Source: Parasedimentitalea maritima (lineage in GTDB: Bacteria; Pseudomonadota; Alphaproteobacteria; Rhodobacterales; Rhodobacteraceae). From it: a DNA stretch of 64,000 nucleotides. Where the stretch lies: assembly GCF_005771405.1 (NCBI RefSeq), contig NZ_VAUA01000002.1, positions 450,015-514,014 on the forward strand, given 5' to 3'. Shown one piece after another: positions 46,212-56,104 of the stretch; positions within the stretch are counted from its first letter, which is position 1, and every line of letters starts with the position of its first letter. The notes under the pieces were generated by a model that was given only the letters and a program-made list of their open reading frames with translations, was not told where the DNA came from and did not search any database. The translations under genes and the position numbers were made by a program.

Positions 46212-47192
46212 TTAGTTGGCGTTATAGGCGTCAAGGATCGCTTGACCATCTGCGCCGGTGTCCTTCAGCCAAGTGGCCTGCATGTCAGCACCAATGGCTT
46301 CCAGTTCTTTCAGGAAATCAGCACCAGCGTCTTCGACTTTCATGCCGTTTGCTTCAAGCTGCTCAAAATACCAACCTGCAAGCTCCTCTGACTTGGCAGA
46401 ACATGCAGCACCCGTTTCGTCGGCGGCCTTTTGTACAGCAGCCTGCGTGTCAGCATCCAGGCCTTCCCAAACACCTTTGTTCACCATCACATAGTTTCGT
46501 GGCAACCAGGCGTTGACCTTGTAATAGTTGGACAGATGCTCCCAAACCTTGCGGTCGTAACCAGTAGAACCGGACGAGATGAATGCCTCGGCTACACCTG
46601 TGGCAAGGGCTTGGCTCAATTCTGCCGCTTCGACCTGAACTGGGACCATGCCGAGTGCCTCAGCAAAGGTAGCAGTTGCAGTGTTGTAAGAACGGAACTT
46701 GACGCCCTGGGTGTCAGCAGACGAGTTCACGTCTTTGTTGAAGTAGAACCCCTGCCCCGGCCATGGGCATGTGTACAAAGTGACAAGATTTAGATCTGCC
46801 AGCTGCCCGTTGACTGTGTCCTTCGCTGCTTCCCAAAGTTTAGCATTGTCAGCATAGGTTGTGGCAACAAACGGCAGGTTATCCCAACCCAGAAGTGGCA
46901 CTTCGTTAGCGTGGGCTGCCATGAAACGTTCGCCGATTGGCACCTGTCCAGTTTGAATAGCACGCTTGATTTCGCCGCCTTTGAATAGCGAACCACCGGG
47001 GTGCACAGTGATGTCCAGGTCACCGCTTGTGTACTCACGCACTTTGTCTGCAAACACGACTCCCATTTCCGAGTGGAAGTTGGTGGCCGAATAGGCCATT
47101 GGCATGTCCCATTTCTCTGCCGAGGCTGCGGTAGCGCCCAGCGCTATCGTCGAAACAGTTAGCGCGGCTTTTACTGAGTATTTCATGATCAT
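46212..47192 (-). CDS. dctP: TRAP transporter substrate-binding protein DctP
   Basis: This 326-residue periplasmic protein has a signal peptide ending near residue 25 (TAASA). DctP features are the GGSLFKGGEIKRAIQTGQVPIG segment in lobe 1 and FRSYN with a conserved Arg for carboxylate binding. AGGGAG precedes the ATG at 47192. It lies 41 bp downstream of the dehydrogenase gene on the same strand, so both are probably co-expressed. Confidence 0.92.
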   Translation of the reverse strand: MIMKYSVKAALTVSTIALGATAASAEKWDMPMAYSATNFHSEMGVVFADKVREYTSGDLDITVHPGGSLFKGGEIKRAIQTGQVPIGERFMAAHANEVPLLGWDNLPFVATTYADNAKLWEAAKDTVNGQLADLNLVTLYTCPWPGQGFYFNKDVNSSADTQGVKFRSYNTATATFAEALGMVPVQVEAAELSQALATGVAEAFISSGSTGYDRKVWEHLSNYYKVNAWLPRNYVMVNKGVWEGLDADTQAAVQKAADETGAACSAKSEELAGWYFEQLEANGMKVEDAGADFLKELEAIGADMQATWLKDTGADGQAILDAYNAN

Positions 47193-47233
47193 TTTGATCT
47201 CCCTGTTGATTATTTTATTGTTCTGTTGGCCTT

Positions 47234-48475
47234 TTAGGCGAACCGTTTTGGCTCGTAAGGCTTCATATCTATATTGTTGCGCTGGCCGCAGATCATATCC
47301 GCCACCATGCGTCCGGTTTTAGGTCCGCCCGTCAACCCGATGTGATGGTGACCAAAGGCGGCATAGACACCGGAACTCCCCACTTCGCCGATCAACGGCA
47401 GGCTGTCAGACGGGGCTGGCCGAAAGCCCAGCCACTCTTCTTCGCTGCTGGCCGTCATATTAGGAAACACTTCCCGAACCTTCTTGCGCATCAGCTTAAG
47501 TGGTGCCTTTGACGGAGTATCCTGTAACCCACCAAATTCAACAACACCTGCGCACCTTAGCCCCTGATCCATTGAAGTCGCAACGAATTTCCCAGACGTT
47601 AGCATCAGCGGGTTGTTGGGGGTCTGTGAAGGATCTTTGAACAAGATGTGATACCCTCGTTCAGCTTCGAGTGGAACATTAAGGCCCAGCTTCTGCATCA
47701 GAGGTTTTGACCAGACCCCTGTTGCAAGCACCGCTTGATCGCAATCAAACCGCCCCTGCGTGGTTTCAACCGCAGTGATACGCCCGCCACTTAGGTCAAA
47801 ATCTTTGACCTCGGCCTGAACAAATTGTCCGCCCAACTGCTTCAACAGCTTGACCAAATCCTGGACATAGTGGCCGGGATTATGGATAAACCCATGGTTC
47901 TTGTTCACAGCCAGCAGTTTAACGGTCTTCGCCAGAATTGGTTCTTTTTCCTGAACGGCGGCCCCCTCGATCAATTCAGGCACAAACCCTGCTTCGCGCC
48001 GCAGCTCCCACGTGTAAGCATCTGCCTCAAAGGCGGCCCGATCTGCATAAGCAATATTGTATTCGCTTTCCTGCACCCATTTGGCCGCCTCAGTGCCCGC
48101 AGTGAGCGCTTGGTGCTGTTCCAAGCTATCTCCAACGATATGGGTGAGCCCTTGAGCAATGCGACGGGTGTCACTGTCATTGGCATTTGACAGGTAGCGT
48201 ATCAGCCAAGGCAGCAGTTTGGGCGTGTAACCCCAGCGTAAAAACAGTGGGAAATTTGGGTCCGCCAGATACTTGGGGCCCTTGGTGATCAGGCCCGGCG
48301 CAGTCACTGGCACCATGGAGCATGCAGCCAGGATGCAGCCATTTCCATAAGACGCGCCCATGCCCGGCTCGCCTTTGTCAATGAGCGTCACTTGGTGTCC
48401 GGCGCGGGCTAGCCAGATCGCAGTGGCAGCACCGACGATACCTGCTCCAATGATAATTGTATGCGATTGGGTCAT
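47234..48475 (-). CDS. dadA: FAD-dependent D-amino-acid dehydrogenase family protein
   Basis: This 413-residue flavoprotein has the N-terminal dinucleotide motif GAGIVGAATA and the DadA-type segments SYGNG and LTSGKFVATSMDQGLRCAG. A C-terminal GHHHIGLTGGPKTGRMVAD glycine motif completes the FAD site. It deaminates D-amino acids (or a related imino acid) to keto acids, passing electrons to the membrane chain. It is the first gene of the dctPQM operon and divergent from a LysR regulator. The TRAP system may import its substrate. Confidence 0.85.
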   Translation of the reverse strand: MTQSHTIIIGAGIVGAATAIWLARAGHQVTLIDKGEPGMGASYGNGCILAACSMVPVTAPGLITKGPKYLADPNFPLFLRWGYTPKLLPWLIRYLSNANDSDTRRIAQGLTHIVGDSLEQHQALTAGTEAAKWVQESEYNIAYADRAAFEADAYTWELRREAGFVPELIEGAAVQEKEPILAKTVKLLAVNKNHGFIHNPGHYVQDLVKLLKQLGGQFVQAEVKDFDLSGGRITAVETTQGRFDCDQAVLATGVWSKPLMQKLGLNVPLEAERGYHILFKDPSQTPNNPLMLTSGKFVATSMDQGLRCAGVVEFGGLQDTPSKAPLKLMRKKVREVFPNMTASSEEEWLGFRPAPSDSLPLIGEVGSSGVYAAFGHHHIGLTGGPKTGRMVADMICGQRNNIDMKPYEPKRFA

Positions 48476-48624
48476 TTACAGGCTCCGGCGGGTCTTCCGG
48501 TCAGGGGTTTGATTAATCGTGGCACATTGATTTCCATAATTTTTTGCTACCATGCCCGTAGGACTGTATCATTTCAAATATGAATTTCTGGCCATGTCAT
48601 CATTTTTTATGATATGTATGTGTC

Positions 48625-49527
48625 ATGCATCTTAGATTTCGACAATTACAGGCCTTTCACGCCACCATTGAAACCGGCACCGTTACCGGCGCGGCCTCTA
48701 TACTTGGAGTATCGCAACCTGCGATTTCCAACTTGCTGCACCAGCTAGAGCGCCAGACCCGTTTCAAACTATTCGAGCGTATCAAAGGCCGGTTGATCGC
48801 GACCCCAGAGGCCAATCTTCTTTATCAGGAAATTGACACCGTTGTGCGGGGTTTTGATCATGTAAGTCAGGCGGTTATCGATCTGCAAAACAAACAAGCT
48901 GGACAGCTCCAGGTGGCCTCACAACACTCGATGTCATTTGGCTTTATGCCCAAGCTGATCGCTCGGTTTGCTCATGGCCGACCGGATATGACGATTTCTT
49001 TTCAGTCGCAATATTCAGCCAAGATCCAAGAGTGGGTAATGTCGGGGCTATTTGAAATCGGCGTCTGCGAAATTCCAGTCCTGCACGACACGCTGGAAGT
49101 GCATCCGATCACCGTCGAAACCCTGATCGCGATGCCAGAAGACAGTCCGCTGGCGCAACACCAAGTCTTGACCCCAGAACTACTGGATGGCGTGCCATTT
49201 ATCGTCATGGGGCCTGATCATATGACCCACCGCCGTACGCGAGAAGCCTTTCACAGTGCAGGCATCCCATTGAAAACCAGGGTCCACTCTCATTTGTTCA
49301 AAAACCTGCTGAGTTTTGTCAAAGAAGGTATGGGCGTATCGATCCTGGATCCCTTTGTGTTGGACTTTGATTTTGAGGGCGGCTTTATCACTCGTCCCTT
49401 TCGCCCCACTATCATGATGGAAATGGCTGTAATTACCTCCAAAACACGGCCCCTGTCTGCAATTGGACAGGACTTTCTATCTTTGCTTCTCTCTGAATTA
49501 GAGACCTATTCGCCATCTGTCCGATAG
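48625..49527 (+). CDS. LysR family transcriptional regulator
   Basis: This 300-residue regulator has the N-terminal helix-turn-helix (about 1-60, TGAASILGVSQPAISNLLHQLE) and a C-terminal periplasmic-binding-like effector domain. It is divergent from dadA-dctPQM with 149 bp between starts, the usual place for a LysR activator of that operon. The ligand is probably the amino acid or its product. Confidence 0.9.
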   Translation: MHLRFRQLQAFHATIETGTVTGAASILGVSQPAISNLLHQLERQTRFKLFERIKGRLIATPEANLLYQEIDTVVRGFDHVSQAVIDLQNKQAGQLQVASQHSMSFGFMPKLIARFAHGRPDMTISFQSQYSAKIQEWVMSGLFEIGVCEIPVLHDTLEVHPITVETLIAMPEDSPLAQHQVLTPELLDGVPFIVMGPDHMTHRRTREAFHSAGIPLKTRVHSHLFKNLLSFVKEGMGVSILDPFVLDFDFEGGFITRPFRPTIMMEMAVITSKTRPLSAIGQDFLSLLLSELETYSPSVR

Positions 49528-50784
49528 CCCGCAAGCCCCATAGAACAGCCGGCCAACTAAGTTGCTGCGATGATTAGAGAGCAACCAAATGAACCCGCCT
49601 ATGATGTGATTGTAGCGTCTCATGTTGTTGACATTTTGCTTATGAAACCGTTCACGAAAGCATTTAGGTCCTGTAACCAAATGGCCTTGTCATAATTGAA
49701 CTACTGCCGGATGCCTGACAACTAAAGACGTTCGCAGCCGGAAATCGCCGTCCCAATCAGCGATTTGGGCCACACACGTTTTCTCCTGTTACGCCATGAA
49801 TGTGGTGCAACTAATTTCAGATTTCGATATCGGGCCATCGATACGCTGCCGACTACGTTTTTATTGGACGCAAACCAGCAGAACGGACAATTTGGCCAGG
49901 GTTGGCAAGGAAATTGCGGGCCTGGACTTAAGCCATCACAACCAGTGAAAACCCATAGATCCGGCGCGTAAAGAGATTGAGGGGATGAAAGCCCCACAAC
50001 AAATACCGTGTATCAAGAGCAAGGAAAGTAGTTGGTGCGGTCGAGAGGCACAGTATCATCTTTTAATTTCAAAGTATTAGAATGATCAGTGCGTAACTAT
50101 TGCGTAACAACGTCCGAAAAGCGCTAGCTACACCATCGAATCAATTCCCTCGATCACACCTCTGACTCGATGACCCGACGGACACATCCTACCTACCCAT
50201 CTGCTGTGATCGAGTAATGTCGGAACCGAGCCCCATTGTGACTAATGCTGCACTGCGCAGAAATTCGTTAGTATCGGCGGGTTCCAGAACTTCGCTGCGG
50301 TTAGTTCCAACGGCAGCAATGCGCAGTTATTGACCTTTCCAAAGTCGGCTCTCGGGACACGTCGACTTGTAACGAACGGCCTTGAGCTGCCGTTTGTGCA
50401 AATGATGACCAATGACCGTTTCCAGCCCAAGGGCGCCAAGCAACATAGACCAAGAAGAAAGGAATTGGGTACTTACTTTGAGCACTCCAGCTAGGAAATG
50501 AACTGAAACTGGCCCTAAATAGCCAAATCGAAAATGATTTGACCTGATTGCAGCTTCGAGGGAGGCAGCTCACACGCCTCTCGGCTCTGGTGAATTTCAT
50601 CTGATCGAGTGTGAGTGGTACACCTACAGTAGCTGCTGTTCACATAATGGAGACTTGGCCTCTAGAACCAATACCGCCATGCGAAAATGATAATCTGGAA
50701 TTTTGAATAATGGCTTGGATTGCCCTTCAGCAAAGACTATCATCAAATGTACATTTGATGAACTAAGAACCGAACATCATTTAG
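49528..50784. other. Gene-poor accessory region, no gene recognised
   Basis: This stretch of 1.26 kb has only short frames without family motifs or ribosome-binding sites. Near 50249 the string AATGCTGCACTGC recurs at 55752. At 50411-50428 lies a reverse-complement copy of the GGGCTGGAACCGGCCATT repeat core. It looks like decayed, non-coding sequence. Confidence 0.5.
50411..50428 (-). repeat. Dispersed repeat core, inverted copy D
   Basis: AATGACCGTTTCCAGCCC is the reverse complement of GGGCTGGAAACGGTCATT and differs from the core GGGCTGGAACCGGCCATT at two of 18 positions. Confidence 0.5.
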
Positions 50785-50856
50785 ATTGGAGCGATCATCC
50801 AGCTTTCAAGTCATGATGACCTTAGTCAATTCGCGCAACTGGCTACACCGCTATGG

Positions 50857-53094
50857 GTGTTTGATGTGGACAGGCACAAAATTTGGTGGGCAAACCCAGC
50901 AGGTATTGACTTTTGGGAAGCGCATAACCTTCTAGACTTGCTGGATCGAGACTTTTCCACTGACAGCGATACAGTACGAACTCGGTTGCAGCAAATCGTG
51001 AACAGTTCCAGTGGATCGGAACGGATACAGGACACTTGGACGTTGTACCCAAACGGCGATCCGAAAACCGTCAGTTTGTCTTTTCTACCGATTCACATTG
51101 AGGGCAACGTGAACGCTGTATTAATTGAAGTTAAGCAGTATTTCGACAACAACACTGACCAAGAATCTCTTCGCATTCTCGAAGCGGCACGCGCCTCTGC
51201 TCTGATGGTCAGCACGTTTTCCGCGGACGGACGTTTACTGGCTCAAAATCCGGCAGCTTTGAATTGCTATGGCACAGCTACATCCGGGTTGCTTGGAAAT
51301 GACATGGTTGGGCGCCTAAAAGATCCCGATGTTGCCAACCAACTCTTGTCGACTGCAACTGGGGGGAAAAGCTTCGATACGGAACAGGAGATGCGCACGC
51401 AAAATGGCTTTAGGGTTCACAGAATTCTTGCACGCCGTGGACGTGACCCGGTCACTGGTGCCTTTGTTGCAGTCTTAAGTGAGGAGGACATTACGAAGCA
51501 GGCGATTATTCAACGTCAGATGCAAGAACTGAACGAAATGCTTGAAGCTGAAGTTATCGAGCGAACAAGAAAGTTGGCAGAGAGCGAAGAACGATATGCT
51601 TTAGCGACCCAAAACGCGGCAATTTGGGACTGGGACATTGAGCAAGACCATCTCTTCGTTTCACCAAGCTTCATTGAGGCCTTGAAGTATGATCCAAGTG
51701 ATTTCCGTGCAGCTCTTGCGTCTTCTGGGATAGCCGAACTTGTTCACCCCGACGATGTTGGTTCCTATCGGGCGGAACTGGATAGGCATTTAAATGAGCC
51801 AGATGTTCCGTTTCAACATGAGCATAGATTCCTAATGGGAACTGGTGAGTTCCGCTGGTTTCACGCCCTGGGTAAATGTGTAGTTGACCATGCTGGTGTC
51901 CCAAAGAGATCTGTTGGGCTTCTAACAGATATATCCGACCGAAAGCGGCTTGAGGCATCATTGTTTTCTGCTCAGCGGCTAGAAGCAATAGGGCAGCTTA
52001 CAGGAGGCATCGCACACGACTTCAATAATCTTCTGACAGTCGTGCAGGGCAACGCAGAATTGCTAGAGATTGTTGACGATCCGGATCATGAATTGGCCGG
52101 TCAAATCATAAAAGCGGCCCAAAGAGGTGCAGAACTTACTCGACATTTACTTGCTTTTTCTAGAAAGCAGACATTGCTTCCTAGGTCAGTAGATCTATCC
52201 GATTTGGTCTCTACGATCAGTAAAACCTTGCTTCGTGTACTTGGCGAGGAAGTTTCTGTGACAGCTCAATTGGAAGACGATTTGTGGGCCATTCATGCTG
52301 ACCCCACCCAAGTTGAAAGTGCCATTTTGAACGTGGCACTTAATGCGCGGGATGCAATGCCACAAGGCGGAAAGCTGGTCATCGAATGCAAGAACAGAGA
52401 AATTCCGGGTGGAGTTGGACGTTCGAACATCGAGTTTTCCCTTCAACCAGGGCAATACGTGGAAATAACTATTCGCGACACTGGCCTAGGAATGTCTGAA
52501 AATACCTTAGCGAGAGCGTTTGAGCCATTCTTCACAACTAAAGAAGTTGGCCAAGGAAGTGGCCTTGGATTGTCAATGGTATTCGGATTTTCGCGGCAGT
52601 CTGGCGGTGACGCTACGATTCAAACAACCCCCGGCAAAGGCACAACAATTTCCATCACCCTTCCACGTTCTGATAGAGCACTAGAGACAAAAGCAGTTAC
52701 CCGACCGAGTGATGTCATTCAAGGTAACGGTGAACACATACATGTTCTGGAAGATAATCCCGATGTGCAAAAAGTGATTTTTGAAACGTTGGAAACTATG
52801 GACTATCGCGTTTCACTATCAAGCAATGCAGAAGCCGCAATGCAGGCAGTAACCCAAAAGCCCCATCCTGACCTTATTCTGGCAGACGTGATCTTGCCTG
52901 GGGGGCAAAGTGGATTGGATTTTGCGAGGCAGATAAGTATCTTACACCCAGGAATCAAGATTGTTCTTATGTCTGGGTATCCTGAAGGCCCGTTGACTGA
53001 AATTGCATTGGTGAAAGAAGGCTACGCATTCCTCCAAAAACCGATGGAACGAGTATTGTTGTCACAGACTATTCATTCAGTCCTAAATGGCTAA
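50857..53094 (+). CDS. PAS-domain hybrid sensor histidine kinase with receiver domain
   Basis: This protein of about 745 residues from the GTG at 50857 has no membrane helices. It has three PAS-like domains (about 1-95, 100-220 and 245-360) with a coiled-coil linker between the last two. A HisKA domain (AHDFNNLLT), an HATPase domain (N box ALNARDAM, then DTGLGM and GQGSGLGLS) and a C-terminal receiver with D-acceptor in LADVILPGG and KP complete it. The first PAS appears to extend upstream in frame (LATPLWVF). AGATTGGAGCG precedes the frame, so a rarer start (for example ATT at 50785) is possible. No response regulator is adjacent, and the output is unknown. Confidence 0.85.
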   Translation: MFDVDRHKIWWANPAGIDFWEAHNLLDLLDRDFSTDSDTVRTRLQQIVNSSSGSERIQDTWTLYPNGDPKTVSLSFLPIHIEGNVNAVLIEVKQYFDNNTDQESLRILEAARASALMVSTFSADGRLLAQNPAALNCYGTATSGLLGNDMVGRLKDPDVANQLLSTATGGKSFDTEQEMRTQNGFRVHRILARRGRDPVTGAFVAVLSEEDITKQAIIQRQMQELNEMLEAEVIERTRKLAESEERYALATQNAAIWDWDIEQDHLFVSPSFIEALKYDPSDFRAALASSGIAELVHPDDVGSYRAELDRHLNEPDVPFQHEHRFLMGTGEFRWFHALGKCVVDHAGVPKRSVGLLTDISDRKRLEASLFSAQRLEAIGQLTGGIAHDFNNLLTVVQGNAELLEIVDDPDHELAGQIIKAAQRGAELTRHLLAFSRKQTLLPRSVDLSDLVSTISKTLLRVLGEEVSVTAQLEDDLWAIHADPTQVESAILNVALNARDAMPQGGKLVIECKNREIPGGVGRSNIEFSLQPGQYVEITIRDTGLGMSENTLARAFEPFFTTKEVGQGSGLGLSMVFGFSRQSGGDATIQTTPGKGTTISITLPRSDRALETKAVTRPSDVIQGNGEHIHVLEDNPDVQKVIFETLETMDYRVSLSSNAEAAMQAVTQKPHPDLILADVILPGGQSGLDFARQISILHPGIKIVLMSGYPEGPLTEIALVKEGYAFLQKPMERVLLSQTIHSVLNG

Positions 53095-53953
53095 GAGCAC
53101 TCGCATTTGAGAACAGTTTTCAAGATAGCATAGATTTGAGAAACCAATCCATCGTATCGACGCCTTTTCTCCTTCGTGGTTCAAGAATTCTGCAGTGGTA
53201 TGCTTTTAGCTGTGATGTCCAGAGGCCAATAACAGAGCCCCTCACACCCGTTCGGGGATACCTAGTTAGTCAACCTTTTTGATTTTCCGGGGGTTGTGGA
53301 CGGACAAAATCAGACTTTGAAACCAATCGTTTTTCAGGTTGCAAAAACTCATCGATTTGACCTCGGAAAGGTTTTTTCTGCGATGCAGAACCAAGTCAAT
53401 CTTGGTGCAACAGCTGACATTTGTCAGGTGCGTGGGCCGTGCATAGCCGACATTCTTGTCAAGCGCAGCTAATGTCAACTATGCGCCCTTTGAGCTCGAT
53501 CTACCGCGTCATGCTGCACCCAACACGGATGTCGTAGAAGGGCTGGAACCGGCCATTGGACGCGATCACCACCAACGGCGGCTATGCGCAGGAAGCGAAC
53601 TTTGCAAAGTCCAGAACATGAGACGGCGATCTGAAGAACCAACAGCCCTTCGGGGACATTGGCACCAGGTTCCGTTGCGACCTGGTTGCAAGCGTAGACA
53701 CTCTGTCACTAGGCTCTCGAATGCGGTCATTTTTAAGTAGTGTGCTGCTTCGAACTCGTCGCTCGATTTTGAACAGAGGCGGTTCGGAGTCTGCTTGTAC
53801 CTTAATAAGGCCTGCCCCTAATGCTGGGACATCAACCGGATCGAAGAGCTGATGCCCTAACATTAATCAAGCAAAACTGTGGAACCACCGCTGTACTGGG
53901 TTATGCGAAAGGGCCGCTTAACACAGTCGGTGCACAAGACGTCGTTACTAATG
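53095..53953. other. Gene-poor region with dispersed repeat, no gene recognised
   Basis: These 860 bases hold only short frames. The interval 53475-53560 is a copy of the repeat described separately. I see no transposase motif or convincing open frame, and a decayed mobile or intergenic element is the best reading. Confidence 0.45.
53475..53560 (+). repeat. Dispersed imperfect repeat, copy A
   Basis: This unit shares a run of matching blocks with 56014-56104: TCAAC, GCCCTTTG, CCGC-TCATGCTGCAC, and finally GGGCTGGAACCGGCCATT with a trailing GAC. Spacing between blocks is nearly equal. Confidence 0.65.
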
Positions 53954-55339
53954 TCACACGCTAACAGAGATATCTTGCCAATATTGGGTGAAAACTCCCA
54001 CTTTTACCGAATTTGTTTCACTATCAAAATAGAGCCGAATACCTCTGATAGGGCTAATGGGGTCACCCTGCACCTTACCGGTCGCGATTTGATGTGCCGT
54101 GATGAATGGCCTCTTGCTCACATTTGTGCCGTTGGAGCTGGAATGGTCACTCGTTTCATCGAGCTCCTCAATTCCGTCTACTGGTCGCGTAAATATTTTT
54201 AGCTCCAGGTATTTTCCGGTTGAAGTTGGGTGAAATGTTACGCCACTTAATACCCGATTTTCGGGAGCCATAAATTCCTGGAACTTGACACCTTTGTTCA
54301 CGTAAATAGAATTTTCGCTGTTTTTGTACGCGCTGGGATTATGGCTTCTATAGGTGTTCATATTGTTGACATCTACTGTTCCATTTTGAACATCCTCCCA
54401 TTTGGCAACATAATTTTGCAAATAGATCCCCTGCCTCTTTTTTTCGACTCCAACTCCAACAAGAACCCAGCCCTTTTGTGCCTGCTGTTTTGCATTGATG
54501 AATTCTACAGACTTAGAAAACAGTCCGTTCGATATTGGTAGCGTATCGCTGCTAGCGGTCGAAGATTTCAACTCCCCTTTCTCAGATGAAATGAGGTCTT
54601 TGACGTAGGCTTGCATTTCTGTGATTTCTAGTTCCCGAGCTGATTGCCAAGCTTCCATGGCGGAAACGTCAGCACTTTCCGTTTTTTTCAAACAGGCCCA
54701 CACGGCAATGCCACGCAAATACCACGCCAAAATATGGTACCAATATATCGTGGAATAGTATCTAACGCTTTGAGGCAATCCTGATTTAGCGCGTAAAACA
54801 TCCATGCGCGCGCCCATTAAACTGGGGGTATCCAAAATTCCTTGCCCCATTATGCTCTTGTTGATTTCGAATAAGGCAAACTCAATGCCGCATTGAGAGT
54901 CTGACGCACGCTCCATCCAAGTATCTATATCCAGATCTGGACTTACCATTTTTTCGTATAAGTATTGTAGATTGCTAAACGACTTTGATAGATCTGTAAT
55001 CACCCCCTGCCAGGCAATATCTGCTTTGATTTCTTGTAGATCCTCCAAAATCTCGTTGAGCATTTCCAGTTCTTGCTCTGTCAAATCAATGAGCGTATCG
55101 AGCTTGGAGTTAATCTCCTCAAGCTCTGCTCTCATCTTATTTCCTTCTGTGTCAAGTGGGTTTTCTAGTCCCATTATGCTTGCAGCCAGAGATCCCGCCT
55201 CGATCACAAGCATCACATTACCAAGAGCATCAAGTTTTTTACCCATTTGTTTTCTCTTCAAATTTGTTAGATTTAATTTATATACCGCACGAGCAACGTT
55301 AAGAAATTTGGATAACATAGCAAGGTTATTTTCAAGCAT
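53954..55339 (-). CDS. Unrecognised protein: helical N-terminal half and three beta-type repeats (toxin-like architecture)
   Basis: This protein of 461 residues from ATG 55339 is not identified. A TTG-started extension of 24 residues exists upstream. A hydrophobic glycine/alanine-rich segment (MLVIEAGSLAASIMG) precedes a long acidic, heptad-like coiled coil (EEINSKLDTLIDL, EILEDLQEIKADI), and more helices follow. The last third holds three similar beta motifs, each GxxxxxxxxGxYLxLxx-like: GVGVEKKRQGIYLQNY, GVTFHPTSTGKYLELKI and GIRLYFDSETNSVKVGVF. No signal peptide is evident. The combination recalls alpha-pore-forming toxins with a lectin-like module, but this is only architectural. Its base use is visibly more A/T-rich than its neighbours, suggesting transfer. 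Confidence 0.6.
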   Translation of the reverse strand: MLENNLAMLSKFLNVARAVYKLNLTNLKRKQMGKKLDALGNVMLVIEAGSLAASIMGLENPLDTEGNKMRAELEEINSKLDTLIDLTEQELEMLNEILEDLQEIKADIAWQGVITDLSKSFSNLQYLYEKMVSPDLDIDTWMERASDSQCGIEFALFEINKSIMGQGILDTPSLMGARMDVLRAKSGLPQSVRYYSTIYWYHILAWYLRGIAVWACLKKTESADVSAMEAWQSARELEITEMQAYVKDLISSEKGELKSSTASSDTLPISNGLFSKSVEFINAKQQAQKGWVLVGVGVEKKRQGIYLQNYVAKWEDVQNGTVDVNNMNTYRSHNPSAYKNSENSIYVNKGVKFQEFMAPENRVLSGVTFHPTSTGKYLELKIFTRPVDGIEELDETSDHSSSNGTNVSKRPFITAHQIATGKVQGDPISPIRGIRLYFDSETNSVKVGVFTQYWQDISVSV

Positions 55340-55483
55340 GTTACGAGGGGGGCGGCCAAACTGATCTTTGGCCTTGTTGTGCCTCCTCACGTTCTCGGAG
55401 CCGTATTCCAATTTGACTTTCTCGCGCCACCCGAAGTCGGCGGAAAATCAACAGTTTCGCAAACCAGCGTTTTTCAACACTAT

Positions 55484-55501
55484 GGGCTGGAACCGGCCAT
55501 T
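55484..55501 (+). repeat. Dispersed repeat core, copy C
   Basis: GGGCTGGAACCGGCCATT occurs here exactly, preceded by TTTTCAACACTAT and followed by ACACGGATTTGGCAC. The flanking TTTGGCAC also follows copy B. Confidence 0.7.
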
Positions 55502-56013
55502 ACACGGATTTGGCACGGATGGCAGGTCAGGGCAGAACTGGTCGTTTGTCATTCTTCCCGTCGCCCGCTTATGAAGCCATTTAAGTACCATTCCCCAAAC
55601 AAAGTACGGCCGGGCGGTCTCCCGTCCGGCCTTCCCCTGAAGGACTTCGTTATATTGGGCTCGACGCAAAGGGAGGAGGAATTGCGCGAAATCCGCTTTT
55701 TGGACAAAACGCAGTGGGAGGAGGTTACTACGTTCGATCTGTTCGTACTCTAACAATGCTGCACTGCAGCGGCTGCGCAATGGGGAAACACTGGGAAGTA
55801 CAGGGCAGGCCGAAAATTGCTGTCTTTATAGTATAATATTTGTGCGATGATGAATGTTTGGGCAGAGTTGAAAAACTCCCCGGTCGGAAAAACGCTGCAA
55901 CTAATTAGAACAAGTGTTTTGTGAGCGCGCCTGTGGCAAACAACATTCTCAGAATGGCGCGCCAGCGGGATAGTTTTCCGATGAAATGCACCCAATTGGC
56001 CAAACACCGAGTT

Positions 56014-56104
56014 TTCAACAGAGTACGCCCTTTGTGTTCCAAATGCCGCTTCATGCTGCACAGCGCACCAAGGTCTTATAAGGGGCTGGAACCGGCCATT
56101 AGAC
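56014..56104 (+). repeat. Dispersed imperfect repeat, copy B
   Basis: This second long copy aligns with 53475-53560 over about 90 bases, sharing GCCCTTTG, TCATGCTGCAC and the exact 18-base core with AGAC after it. Confidence 0.65.

Noticed and set aside
49722..49997. Possible small gene on the minus strand
   Set aside because: No ribosome-binding site, odd composition and no family motif; the opposite strand is equally open.
53582..53863. Minus-strand frame with a start like MLGHQLFDPV
   Set aside because: It crosses the dispersed repeat region and shows no recognisable domain, so it is not called as a gene.
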